DNA of 6,391 nt, taken from NCBI GenBank assembly GCA_927910885.1, contig CAKMOD010000119.1:1-6391 (forward strand). The letters run 5' to 3'. Below, piece after piece: positions 1 through 6,005 of this stretch; the stretch's first letter is position 1; every line of letters begins with the position of its first letter. This DNA comes from an uncultured Prevotella sp. (GTDB lineage: Bacteria > Bacteroidota > Bacteroidia > Bacteroidales > Bacteroidaceae). Made by a program: the position numbers and the translations under genes. A model generated the notes under the pieces. That model did not search any database, was not told where the DNA came from, and saw nothing but the letters and a program-made list of their open reading frames with translations.

Positions 1-3
1 TCA

Positions 4-64
4 TAATTCATAATTCACAATTATTCGAACGAAGTTCTCATCAGTACGTCATAATTATGATTAC
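4..64 (+). repeat. 61 bp dispersed repeat, copy 1
   Basis: This block matches 71-131 at 60 of 61 positions (the difference is C18 versus A85), with a repeat spacing of 67 bp. It also matches the reverse complement of 530-589 with one difference. It contains the palindrome CATAATTATG (50-59) and a small GAAC-GAA-GTTC inverted repeat. No gene is visible in it. It could be the tail of a repeat cluster that continues to the left of the window. Confidence 0.93.
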
Positions 65-70
65 CATTGT

Positions 71-131
71 TAATTCATAATTCAAAATTATTCGAACGAA
101 GTTCTCATCAGTACGTCATAATTATGATTAC
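71..131 (+). repeat. 61 bp dispersed repeat, copy 2, with extended hairpin
   Basis: This is the second direct copy, only 6 bp after copy 1. Here the right end extends into an imperfect hairpin: CATCAGTA (106-113) pairs with TACTGATG (129-136) and encloses the palindrome CATAATTATG (117-126). No T-run follows on either strand, so it does not look like a standard intrinsic terminator. A separate perfect 14 bp palindrome, ATGTTTATAAACAT, follows at 141-154. Confidence 0.93.
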
Positions 132-164
132 TGATGTTTGATGTTTATAAACATATAACTGAAA

Positions 165-219
165 ACTCGTATACTCGTCTACTCGTTCACTTCTTAGCTT
201 GTCTACTCATTCACTTTCT
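165..219. repeat. Short tandem repeat based on ACTCGT
   Basis: ACTCGT occurs at 165, 173 and 181, an exact 8 bp period, and a variant ACTCAT follows at 205. The larger block GTCTACTCGTTCACTTCT (177-194) recurs imperfectly at 201-219. The tract is strongly strand-biased, with pyrimidine-rich sequence on the plus strand. No coding or regulatory role can be assigned. Confidence 0.7.
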
Positions 220-319
220 CACTTGCTTTCGACCCTCTTTTAGCTTTCAATGGTGTGTAAATAAAGTCGTTCTTCAGCCTCCTTTCTTACGTTAGAATTT
301 GCCTATTGCGAATTATTTT

Positions 320-407
320 CATGACAATAAATATTTTTCTTCGTGAAAATAAATATTTCTTTTCATGTAAATAATTTCTTTTTTACGTGAAAATAATTCG
401 GAAAAAA
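320..407. repeat. Four-unit tandem array, exact 22 bp period
   Basis: Units begin at 320, 342, 364 and 386. The first 13 positions follow the pattern CRTGWMAATAAWT, and the rest of each unit is T-rich (A-rich in the last unit). Units 1 and 2 agree at about 18 of 22 positions; later units are more diverged. The spacing stays exactly 22 bp, about two turns of the helix, despite the divergence. There are no spacers, so it is not a CRISPR array. Confidence 0.8.
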
Positions 408-529
408 CGCTCTTTATACTTCTTATCTCTATGCTCTACGCCATTTTATGGTGCTATCTATCAACTTAAAACATCATTTTTACGTTTCCACTCTTTCGTC
501 TTTCTTATCTAATAACTCCGTCAAACCCA

Positions 530-589
530 GTAATCATAATTATGACGTACTGATGAGAACTTCGTTCGAAAAATTGTGAATTATGAATT
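530..589 (-). repeat. 61 bp dispersed repeat, copy 3, inverted and overlapping ispD
   Basis: This is the reverse complement of copy 1, with 59 of 60 bases matching. It covers the 3' end of ispD on the minus strand: the TAA stop (540-542) and the preceding codons lie inside the repeat. With copy 2 it forms ~60 bp inverted repeats around a ~400 bp segment. On the minus strand its end can form a CAGTA/TACTG stem around CATAATTATG, just past the ispD stop. Confidence 0.93.
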
Positions 590-1274
590 CTGAATTAAAA
601 AGAACTTCTGCCACTTTCAAGTCGAATGGGGTTGTGATTTTAATATTCTCACGGTTTCCTTCCACCATTGTTACTGCTTGTCCGAGTCGTTCAACAACGC
701 TGGCATCATCAGTGAAATTGGTACTTTCTTCTTGTTCGTATGCCTTTTTGATAAGTTGGATGTCAAAGACTTGTGGCGTTTGTACGGCTTTATAATCGCT
801 ACGCTGCACGTTTCTTCCACTTGGGGAATCACCAATAAAACGTAGGGTGTCAGTAACTGGCAATACAGGAATGACTGCTTTCGACGTTTGGGCAGTATCA
901 AAACAACGTGCAATGGTCTCACAAGAGACGAAAGGACGTACACCATCATGGATACCGACAAGTCCAATAGTATCTGCAGGAATCATCGAGATACCATTCT
1001 TGCACGATTGAAAGCGACTTGCACCACCATCAGCTAACTGGTACTCCTCGTTGAAATGATACTGCTCACATAGCTCCTGCCAATAAGCTTGTTGCTCCTT
1101 CGGTAGAACGAGGATAACTTTCAAATCCTTGTCGTAGGCATGAAAGCAGCTGATTGTGTGCATGAGGACAGGCTTCCCGCCAACAGGAAGAAACTGTTTG
1201 GGGATGTCTGCTCCCATTCTCAATCCCTTTCCACCAGCGACAATGATGGCGTATTTTGATGTTTTATGCGTCAC
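540..1274 (-). CDS. ispD: 2-C-methyl-D-erythritol 4-phosphate cytidylyltransferase
   Basis: IspD makes CDP-methylerythritol from MEP and CTP, the third step of the MEP isoprenoid pathway, in the cytoplasm. The 244-residue product shows the nucleotide-binding start AGGKGLRMG (13-21) with IPKQF (24-28), GGASRFQS (83-90), HDGVRPF (109-115), QTPQVF (165-170) and ITTPFDLKVAE near 213-223. The start is GTG (1274-1272): an in-frame TAG lies three codons upstream and no other start fits before the AGGKG motif. The gene begins 22 bp after the DJ-1-like gene and is probably co-transcribed with it. The oddity is the end: the family normally stops soon after the FDLKVAE segment, but here 18 residues (NSEFIIHNFSNEVLISTS) follow, nearly all encoded by repeat copy 3, which also supplies the stop. 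The catalytic core looks intact, so activity is probably preserved. Confidence 0.95.
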   Translation of the reverse strand: MTHKTSKYAIIVAGGKGLRMGADIPKQFLPVGGKPVLMHTISCFHAYDKDLKVILVLPKEQQAYWQELCEQYHFNEEYQLADGGASRFQSCKNGISMIPADTIGLVGIHDGVRPFVSCETIARCFDTAQTSKAVIPVLPVTDTLRFIGDSPSGRNVQRSDYKAVQTPQVFDIQLIKKAYEQEESTNFTDDASVVERLGQAVTMVEGNRENIKITTPFDLKVAEVLFNSEFIIHNFSNEVLISTS

Positions 1275-1296
1275 AGTTCTGTTCTATGAATGTGAG

Positions 1297-1866
1297 TTAT
1301 GAATTGAGAAGTTGGTCGTAAATCATACCCTTCTGTATCTCTTCCACCTTCTCTGTTGGTAAGAAATAGCTTAAAAGCTTGTAACCGTAAGGGAAAGAGG
1401 CAGCAGGACCAGCACCAGTCGTTACGTTTCCGTCTTCTTGGACAATTGCTCCTGTGTATTCAGCGTCCTCACCTAAGTAGCTTTCCATACCTGGATAGAT
1501 AGTAGCTTTCTTCCCTTTCAACAAGCCAACAGATGCCAATACCAATGGAGCAGCACAGATAGCAGCAACACGTTTACCCTTCTCAAACTGCTCTTTGAGG
1601 GCATTACGAACACCATCGTGCTTGTTTAGGTTCTTTGAACCAGGCATACCGCCGGGCAACATCAGTAAGTCTGCATCAGAGAAGTCGGTTATGTCCTCAA
1701 AAAGGAGGTCAGCTTTAACAACCACACCATGTGATGATTCAACGAGATTGTTCCCAGTAATACTGACCATCTTAACCTCTACGCCTCCACGACGCAAGAT
1801 GTCTACAGGTGCCAAAGCCTCAACTTCTTCGAAGCCATCAGCGAGAAACTCATATACCTTAGCCAT
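1297..1866 (-). CDS. DJ-1/PfpI (ThiJ) family protein
   Basis: This cytoplasmic protein of 189 residues belongs to the DJ-1/ThiJ/PfpI superfamily, close to the DJ-1/YajL type. Members are linked to oxidative and glyoxal stress; the deglycase activity claimed for them is debated, so the exact reaction is left open. Visible features are the start MAKVYEFLADGFEEVEALAP with Glu16 in the place of the DJ-1 active-site Glu, LMLPGGMPG (68-76), the nucleophile-elbow AAICAAP with Cys104, and GAGPAASF (151-158). Length is normal for the family. The ATG at 1866 is preferred over a TTG 30 bases upstream, because the family begins almost directly with the first beta strand. It is the first gene of a probable operon with ispD, and a TATATTTG promoter element lies ~65 bp upstream of its start. 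Confidence 0.92.
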   Translation of the reverse strand: MAKVYEFLADGFEEVEALAPVDILRRGGVEVKMVSITGNNLVESSHGVVVKADLLFEDITDFSDADLLMLPGGMPGSKNLNKHDGVRNALKEQFEKGKRVAAICAAPLVLASVGLLKGKKATIYPGMESYLGEDAEYTGAIVQEDGNVTTGAGPAASFPYGYKLLSYFLPTEKVEEIQKGMIYDQLLNS

Positions 1867-1906
1867 AATTATTTTGTTTTTAAGTAATAAATCCAATAAA
1901 AATCTT

Positions 1907-1914
1907 TAATTTTG
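1907..1914 (+). promoter_or_regulatory. Possible -7 element upstream of nadK
   Basis: TAATTTTG fits the Bacteroidota -7 pattern TAnnTTTG and points toward nadK, leaving a leader of about 80 bases. No TTTG lies at the expected 19-21 bp upstream, so the call is weak. It sits just left of a minus-strand -7 element (1932-1939), so the two putative start sites would face each other. Confidence 0.3.
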
Positions 1915-1931
1915 CAAATGAATAGTGTCTG

Positions 1932-1939
1932 CAAATATA
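1932..1939 (-). promoter_or_regulatory. Possible -7 element for the DJ-1/ispD operon
   Basis: Read on the minus strand, this is TATATTTG, a full match to the Bacteroidota -7 pattern TAnnTTTG and identical to the element before the thioredoxin-like gene. It lies 65 bp before the ATG at 1866. No clear TTTG is seen at the -33 distance, so the assignment rests on the -7 match and position alone. Confidence 0.45.
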
Positions 1940-2000
1940 CTAAATATTCATGGTATCGTGTGGCTTGTAAGACTAAAAGAATTTAAAAAGACACGTTTTT

Positions 2001-2891
2001 ATGGCAGAAAAGAAACTTAGTTTTGCTATTTTCGGCAATACTTCCAAGGCTTTTGATACGCTTCAGATTGTTGATATTTTAGACTATCTGGTAGGGCGTG
2101 GGGCTGATGTATATATCGAACAGAACTTCTATCATACTCTACTAAAAGAACTGAAAAAGGATTTTTCAATAGCAGGTGTATTCGAAGGGGTAAACTTTGA
2201 TGTTGATTACGTTATCTCCTTAGGTGGCGATGGTACCTTTTTGAAGGCTGCCAGTAAGGTGGGTCCCAAGCAAACTCCTATCATTGGCGTGAATATGGGA
2301 CGATTAGGTTTCCTTGCAAATGTGACTCCTGAGGAAATAAGAAACGTGCTTGAGAATGTCTATGAGGGGAAGTATGAAATAGAGGAACGTGCTGTTATCC
2401 AGCTAAAAGCGGATGGAGCAGCCCTCGAAAACTGTCCTTTTGCCTTGAACGATATTGCCATTTTGAAACGCGACAATGCTGCAATGATATCCATAAAAGC
2501 AAGTGTGAATGGTGAATATCTGGTGACTTATCTTGCTGACGGACTTGTTATCAGTACACCGACAGGCTCAACAGCTTACTCATTGTCGGTTGGTGGTCCG
2601 ATTATCGTACCTCAATCAGGTATTTTAAGTATGACTCCTGTTGCTCCACATAGCCTAAATATTCGTCCGATCGTTATCAGTGATGAGGCTGAGATAAAGT
2701 TAGAAGTACAGAGTCGAAGCCATAACTTCCTTGCAGCTGTGGATGGACGATCAGAGAAACTCAGTGAGGGAGTAACGCTAACAATCAAGAAAGCACCACA
2801 TAAGGTGCGCATCGTGAAAGCCTATGGACAGCGTTTCTTCTCAACACTACGTGAGAAATTGATGTGGGGAGCTGATACGCGCCAGTTTTAA
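2001..2891 (+). CDS. nadK: NAD kinase
   Basis: NAD kinase phosphorylates NAD to NADP using ATP (or polyphosphate in some bacteria) in the cytoplasm, and sets the NADP(H) supply for biosynthesis and redox defence. The 296-residue product has the expected family length. It shows the diagnostic GGDGTF motif (75-80, catalytic Asp77), NMGRLGFL (98-105), ALND (148-151) in the conserved NE/ND position, the glycine-rich block TPTGSTAYSLSVGGPI (186-201) with Pro204, and AVDGR (246-250). The ATG at 2001 puts the first beta strand (LSFAIFGN) six residues in, as expected. No Shine-Dalgarno sequence precedes it, which is normal in Bacteroidota. It is divergent from the DJ-1/ispD pair across a ~134 bp gap. 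The exporter gene starts 147 bp downstream, and co-transcription is possible but not shown. Confidence 0.97.
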   Translation: MAEKKLSFAIFGNTSKAFDTLQIVDILDYLVGRGADVYIEQNFYHTLLKELKKDFSIAGVFEGVNFDVDYVISLGGDGTFLKAASKVGPKQTPIIGVNMGRLGFLANVTPEEIRNVLENVYEGKYEIEERAVIQLKADGAALENCPFALNDIAILKRDNAAMISIKASVNGEYLVTYLADGLVISTPTGSTAYSLSVGGPIIVPQSGILSMTPVAPHSLNIRPIVISDEAEIKLEVQSRSHNFLAAVDGRSEKLSEGVTLTIKKAPHKVRIVKAYGQRFFSTLREKLMWGADTRQF

Positions 2892-2943
2892 GAAGGCTGG
2901 TTGTTAGTATGAAAGGCTGTGATAGGCTTTTCATTTAGCATAG

Positions 2944-2989
2944 TTTTCATAGCTTTCCTATGAATCATAGGAGTCATAGTTATCATAGA
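2944..2989. repeat. TCATAG-rich repeat tract with a hairpin
   Basis: The hexamer TCATAG recurs four times in this stretch between nadK and the exporter gene. Two of the surrounding bases form a compact hairpin, TCCTATG-AAT-CATAGGA (2956-2972), a 7 bp stem with a 3-base loop. No T-run follows, so it is unlikely to be an intrinsic terminator for nadK. It may be a degenerate intergenic repeat or an RNA-processing site; nothing in the sequence decides this. Confidence 0.55.
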
Positions 2990-3038
2990 ATATCCAGCAA
3001 CCCAAGGCTTTTAAAAAAAATAAATATAAGAAGAAATA

Positions 3039-4679
3039 ATGCTAAACAAGATAAAGAAACTCTTTCAAATCCCTGAAACGCGTTACACAAGTAAAGAGAT
3101 ATTCCGCTGGCTGTGGAATGCTTGGCGTGGTAATCGTAAGCAGGCGGTGCTGAATGCTTTGATAGGTATTCTCAGCGTAGTCGTTTCTTTGGCAACAGTA
3201 TGGGCTGTTCAGCATGCCATTGATGTGGCGTCTCATGTCATAGAGGGCAGTATCTATGTAGCAGTGAGCATCATGGCTGCTTTGATTCTCTGTGACTTCG
3301 CATTGAACATCGCCTCTGTGTGGGTGAGAAATCTATTGGGTATCAAGGCTCAGAACCGTATGCAGCAGCGCATGCTCGACCGTATTCTACGTTCAGAGTG
3401 GCACGGAAAAGAGCGTCACCACAGTGGTGATGTGCTTAACCGATTAGAGATTGACGTTGCTAACGTGGTAAGTTTCCTCACAGAAACGATACCTAATTCA
3501 GTCTCAACATTGGCAATGTTCCTCGGTGCTTTCTTCTATTTGATGTCGATGGATTGGCGTCTTGCCATTATCATTGTCGTTATGATTCCGCTGTTTGTCC
3601 TCATCAGCAAGGTGTATGTACGCCAGATGAGACGGCTGACACGTGAGGTTCGTGACTCAGATTCAAAGGTTCAGAGTGTTTTGCAAGAAACGATTCAACA
3701 CCGAATGCTCATTAAGACACTTGAAAGTGACGAGATGATTGTTGGGAAGTTAGAGGGAACACAACACGAGTTGCGTCGTAAGGTAGTGCGAAGAACGAAG
3801 TTTTCTGTATTCTCAAACCTTGTTTTGAACTTTGGGTTTGCCTTTGGTTATCTTGTTGCTTTCACGTGGGCAGCCCTCCGCATGTCGGCTCATTCGCTGA
3901 CTTTTGGTGGTATGACAGCCTTCTTACAGTTGGTAAATAAGATTCAAAATCCTGCTCGTCAATTAACGAAATTAGTACCTGCTTTTGTCTCAGTATTTAC
4001 TGCTGCCGAGCGACTAATGGAGTTAGAGGAGAATCCTTTAGAGGAACAAGGCGAGCCGATAGAGGTGGCTGGACCTTGTGGTATTCGTTTGAATCATGTC
4101 GACTATCGTTATGATGATGCCGAACGAGAGATATTGAAGGATCTTGACTTCGATTTCTACCCATGCTCTTGTACGGCTATTCTTGGTGAGACAGGTGCTG
4201 GAAAGACAACGCTTGTACGTATGCTCCTTGCCTTGATGAAGCCTAATAAGGGCTCTGTAGAGATTTATAACGAAAAAGAAAGCAGAGAGTTGACACCGCT
4301 CATGCGTACCAATTTTGTCTATGTCCCTCAAGGTAACACACTTCTTAGTGGCACAATCCGTGAGAACCTACTACTCGGTAAGGTCGATGCAACGGAAGAA
4401 GAGATGATTGCAGTACTTAAGAAGAGCTGTGCTGACTTTGTTTTCCATCTTCCTTTGGGACTCGATACGCTCTGTTCAGAGCAGGGAGGAGGACTCAGTG
4501 AAGGACAGGCACAACGTATAGCCATAGCCCGTTCGCTGCTACGTGACCGTAGTATCATGATATTCGATGAGGCAACGTCAGCCCTCGATCCGCAGACAGA
4601 GCGTGAACTCTTGAAGAATATACTCTCCAATCACGATAAAAACCGTAATTTTCATCACCCATCGTCCAGCTGTTGTTGA
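3039..4679 (+). CDS. ABC exporter half-transporter, 3' end frameshifted
   Basis: This is a fused membrane plus ATPase subunit of the type IV (ABC exporter, MsbA-like) fold, expected to act as a dimer in the inner membrane. The substrate is unknown. The membrane part (~35-320) has hydrophobic segments near 38-62, 72-95, 153-192 and 257-280. The ATPase part (~345 on) shows the A-loop Tyr358, Walker A GETGAGKT (383-390), Q-loop Gln431 in VPQGNTLLSGTIRENL, signature LSEGQ (486-490), Walker B IMIFDE (506-511) and D-loop SALD (514-517). The frame as it stands gives 546 residues and ends NRNFHHPSSSCC, with no H-loop. One A too many in 4638-4642 explains this; without it the protein runs to 559 residues ending at 4719. 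Either the base is an error or the gene is inactivated at its last step of ATP hydrolysis. No partner half-transporter lies beside it. Confidence 0.9.
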   Translation: MLNKIKKLFQIPETRYTSKEIFRWLWNAWRGNRKQAVLNALIGILSVVVSLATVWAVQHAIDVASHVIEGSIYVAVSIMAALILCDFALNIASVWVRNLLGIKAQNRMQQRMLDRILRSEWHGKERHHSGDVLNRLEIDVANVVSFLTETIPNSVSTLAMFLGAFFYLMSMDWRLAIIIVVMIPLFVLISKVYVRQMRRLTREVRDSDSKVQSVLQETIQHRMLIKTLESDEMIVGKLEGTQHELRRKVVRRTKFSVFSNLVLNFGFAFGYLVAFTWAALRMSAHSLTFGGMTAFLQLVNKIQNPARQLTKLVPAFVSVFTAAERLMELEENPLEEQGEPIEVAGPCGIRLNHVDYRYDDAEREILKDLDFDFYPCSCTAILGETGAGKTTLVRMLLALMKPNKGSVEIYNEKESRELTPLMRTNFVYVPQGNTLLSGTIRENLLLGKVDATEEEMIAVLKKSCADFVFHLPLGLDTLCSEQGGGLSEGQAQRIAIARSLLRDRSIMIFDEATSALDPQTERELLKNILSNHDKNRNFHHPSSSCC

Positions 4680-4719
4680 CTATTGTGACCAGACGTTGAC
4701 CATAGAAAAAATACAATAA
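4638..4719 (+). pseudogene. Out-of-frame 3' end of the ABC exporter (H-loop region)
   Basis: If one base of the A-run 4638-4642 is dropped, reading continues as TVIFITHRPAVVDYCDQ and on to TAA at 4717-4719, a normal ABC ATPase ending. It contains the H-loop (switch) histidine in FITHR, which is absent from the frame actually present. The restored gene spans 3039-4719 (559 residues). The conserved sequence of the shifted segment shows that the lesion is recent or is a base-calling error in a homopolymer. Confidence 0.9.
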
Positions 4720-4723
4720 TGTA

Positions 4724-4755
4724 TTTGCGTTATTCAAAATAAGGTCGTATATTTG
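4724..4755 (+). promoter_or_regulatory. Bacteroidota promoter of the thioredoxin-like gene
   Basis: TTTG (4724-4727) and TATATTTG (4748-4755) are separated by exactly 20 bp, which matches the -33/-7 consensus of the Bacteroidota primary sigma factor. Transcription should start near 4760, giving a leader of about 88 bases before the ATG at 4848. The promoter begins five bases after the restored stop of the exporter gene, so the downstream gene appears to be its own transcription unit. Confidence 0.8.
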
Positions 4756-4770
4756 CAACATGACTGAAAA

Positions 4771-4788
4771 CTGAAAGGAGACCTAAAA
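4771..4788 (+). promoter_or_regulatory. Leader motif shared with the leader at 6277-6304
   Basis: CTGAAAGGAG followed directly by ACCTAAAA lies 15 bases after the -7 element, so near the 5' end of the transcript. The same two blocks appear after the promoter at 6225-6257. AAAGGAG could pair with the end of 16S rRNA, but the ATG is some 67 bases further on, so it is not the ribosome site of this gene. Its role is unknown. Confidence 0.45.
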
Positions 4789-4847
4789 ACTGCAAAATCC
4801 ATTTTAATTGGTGGAAGGTACGAAAAGAAAATAGAATAAGATAAGAT

Positions 4848-5777
4848 ATGAAAAGAATTCTTTTAGCAGCCGCTTGTGCACTTTTTATGTCAGCACCAGT
4901 GGCTTTTGCGCAGACAACAAACGTAGAACAGACGAAGGATTTAGACGCTAAGTATGCTACAAACATGCTGAAGCCGGGCACGCGTGCGCCTGAGTTTAAG
5001 TTGAAGACATACGATGGCAAGGATATACGTCTGAGCCAGTATCGTGGAAGCTACGTGGTGTTGGACTTCTGGGCAAGTTGGTGTCCTGATTGTCGTCGTG
5101 ATATTCCTGCAATGAAAGCCCTTTACGAGCAGTTCCGTGACTATGGAGTGGAGTTCATTGGTATCTCTTTCGACACTGATCGTGAGGTTTGGGCAAAGAC
5201 TTATTGGGGCAAATACCAGATGCACTGGACACAGGTGAGTGAACTCAAGAAGTTTAGAAAGAATACTATTATCGACCAGTTATATAAGGTTGATTGGATT
5301 CCTTCAATGTACCTTGTTGACCCAGAGGGCAGGATTGTTTTGGGAACAGTGGAGATTGACAAGCTGAAAGCTAAGTTAGAATCTCTTCCACTCACTCCAC
5401 AGGTGAGCAAGACAGAGGTGCTCCCAACCTTCGAAGGCGGTCAGGAGGCTATTGATAACTATTTTGCACAGAATCAGCGTCGCAGCATTCAGTCATTCCG
5501 TTCAAAGGTACAGGCAGAGATGACCGTTGTTTTCAATGTCGAAATGGATGGTACTGTTACTGGTGCTCGTGTTGTTGATGTAAAGAATGTGAAGGGTACA
5601 AGTAAGCATTTCATGAAGATGGATGCTGAGAAACAGAAGCGTGTATTGAACAACTGCGTTGAATATTACAAAGAGCAGGCTGTTCGTCTTACGAATAATA
5701 TGCCAAAGTGGAACCCTGCAATGCAGAATGAGCGTCCTGTAAAGAGCAAGACAACAGTAAATATCGTTTTCCAGTAA
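4848..5777 (+). CDS. Secreted TlpA-like thioredoxin with TonB C-terminal-like domain
   Basis: The 309-residue product starts with a signal peptide (MKR, a hydrophobic stretch, likely cut after AFA at 21), so it should act in the periplasm or beyond. Residues ~43-180 form a TlpA/AhpC-type thioredoxin fold: PGTRAPEFKL (43-52), the active site WASWCPDC (75-82, Cys79 and Cys82) and the cis-proline region WIPSMYLVD (150-158). Residues ~190-309 resemble the TonB C-terminal domain of Bacteroidota: LPTFEGGQEAIDNYF (192-206), VVFNVEMDGTVTGARVVD (227-244) and MPKWNPAMQNERPVKS (285-300). Compared with usual TonB ends, the segment after VVD is longer by some tens of residues and holds a third cysteine, Cys270. 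There is no transmembrane anchor other than the signal peptide. It has its own promoter and terminator and so is probably monocistronic. A thiol-disulfide role is likely; the role of the TonB-like part is open. Confidence 0.88.
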   Translation: MKRILLAAACALFMSAPVAFAQTTNVEQTKDLDAKYATNMLKPGTRAPEFKLKTYDGKDIRLSQYRGSYVVLDFWASWCPDCRRDIPAMKALYEQFRDYGVEFIGISFDTDREVWAKTYWGKYQMHWTQVSELKKFRKNTIIDQLYKVDWIPSMYLVDPEGRIVLGTVEIDKLKAKLESLPLTPQVSKTEVLPTFEGGQEAIDNYFAQNQRRSIQSFRSKVQAEMTVVFNVEMDGTVTGARVVDVKNVKGTSKHFMKMDAEKQKRVLNNCVEYYKEQAVRLTNNMPKWNPAMQNERPVKSKTTVNIVFQ

Positions 5778-5816
5778 TAGACGGATTAGACAACAATTAA
5801 GTTCTAAATAAGATGT

Positions 5817-5852
5817 ACAAGGCTGTCCTAACGAGGGCAGCCTTGTGTTTTT
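5817..5852 (+). terminator. Rho-independent terminator after the thioredoxin-like gene
   Basis: A 13-base-pair stem (arms 5817-5829 and 5834-5846, with one G-T pair) closes a four-base AACG loop and is followed by GTTTTT. It begins 40 bp after the stop codon of the gene at 4848-5777. Stem length, GC-rich core and T-run fit a strong intrinsic terminator. Confidence 0.93.
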
Positions 5853-5902
5853 ATCTCTTTAAAAATGCTCTTTTTGAATCTACTTCAGCCTCATCATTCA
5901 TC

Positions 5903-5980
5903 GTGTTAGTACTCCGCACCATTGGTGCTAACCCTCCGCACGCTATGTGCTAAGCACTAACACACTATGTGTTAAGCTAC
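5903..5980. repeat. 22 bp-period array of mini-hairpins
   Basis: Units starting GTGYTA begin at 5903, 5925, 5947 and 5969, an exact 22 bp period; the last is partial. Each unit boundary is the centre of an inverted repeat: GCACC-ATT-GGTGC (5916-5928), GCAC-GCTAT-GTGC (5938-5950) and TAACACA-CTA-TGTGTTA (5958-5974). A competing GTGC-TAA-GCAC lies at 5947-5957. Sequence changes between units keep the pairing in each hairpin, which suggests that the fold matters more than the letters. Confidence 0.8.
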
Positions 5981-6005
5981 AATACGTCGATAGAAAATGG
6001 TAAGA

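Larger units (their letters stand above)
132..529. other. AT-rich intergenic region without a gene
   Basis: No open reading frame of convincing length or codon character was found on either strand between the second and third repeat copies. The stretch holds a 14 bp palindrome (141-154), short ACTCGT repeats (165-219) and the 22 bp-period array (320-407). It lies downstream of ispD, whose transcription comes in from the right. I saw no convincing Bacteroidota promoter in it. It is bounded by repeat copies in inverted orientation (71-131 and 530-589). Confidence 0.6.

Noticed and set aside
106..136. Intrinsic terminator in repeat copy 2
   Set aside because: The stem is AT-rich and interrupted, and no T-run follows on either strand.
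320..407. CRISPR array
   Set aside because: Units are contiguous, diverged and without spacers, and no cas genes are present.
583..967. Open frames across ispD on both strands (583-795 plus, 671-967 minus)
   Set aside because: They lie inside the well supported ispD gene in other frames and show no family motif.
1867..1896. TTG start giving the DJ-1-like protein ten more residues
   Set aside because: The ATG at 1866 fits the usual family start, and the extra residues have no counterpart in the fold.
4631..4650. Programmed ribosomal frameshift at the A-run
   Set aside because: Recovery needs a +1 shift, and the codons GAT AAA AAC do not form a classic slippery site; no stimulatory structure stands out.
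4848..4880. Lipobox at Cys10 of the thioredoxin-like protein
   Set aside because: The hydrophobic core continues past Cys10 and a good signal peptidase I site (AFA) follows at 19-21, so a lipoprotein is unlikely.
4328..5410. Minus-strand open frames across the exporter end and the thioredoxin-like gene
   Set aside because: They are antisense shadows of two genes with clear motifs; several are rich in Ser, Arg and Cys, as expected of antisense frames.
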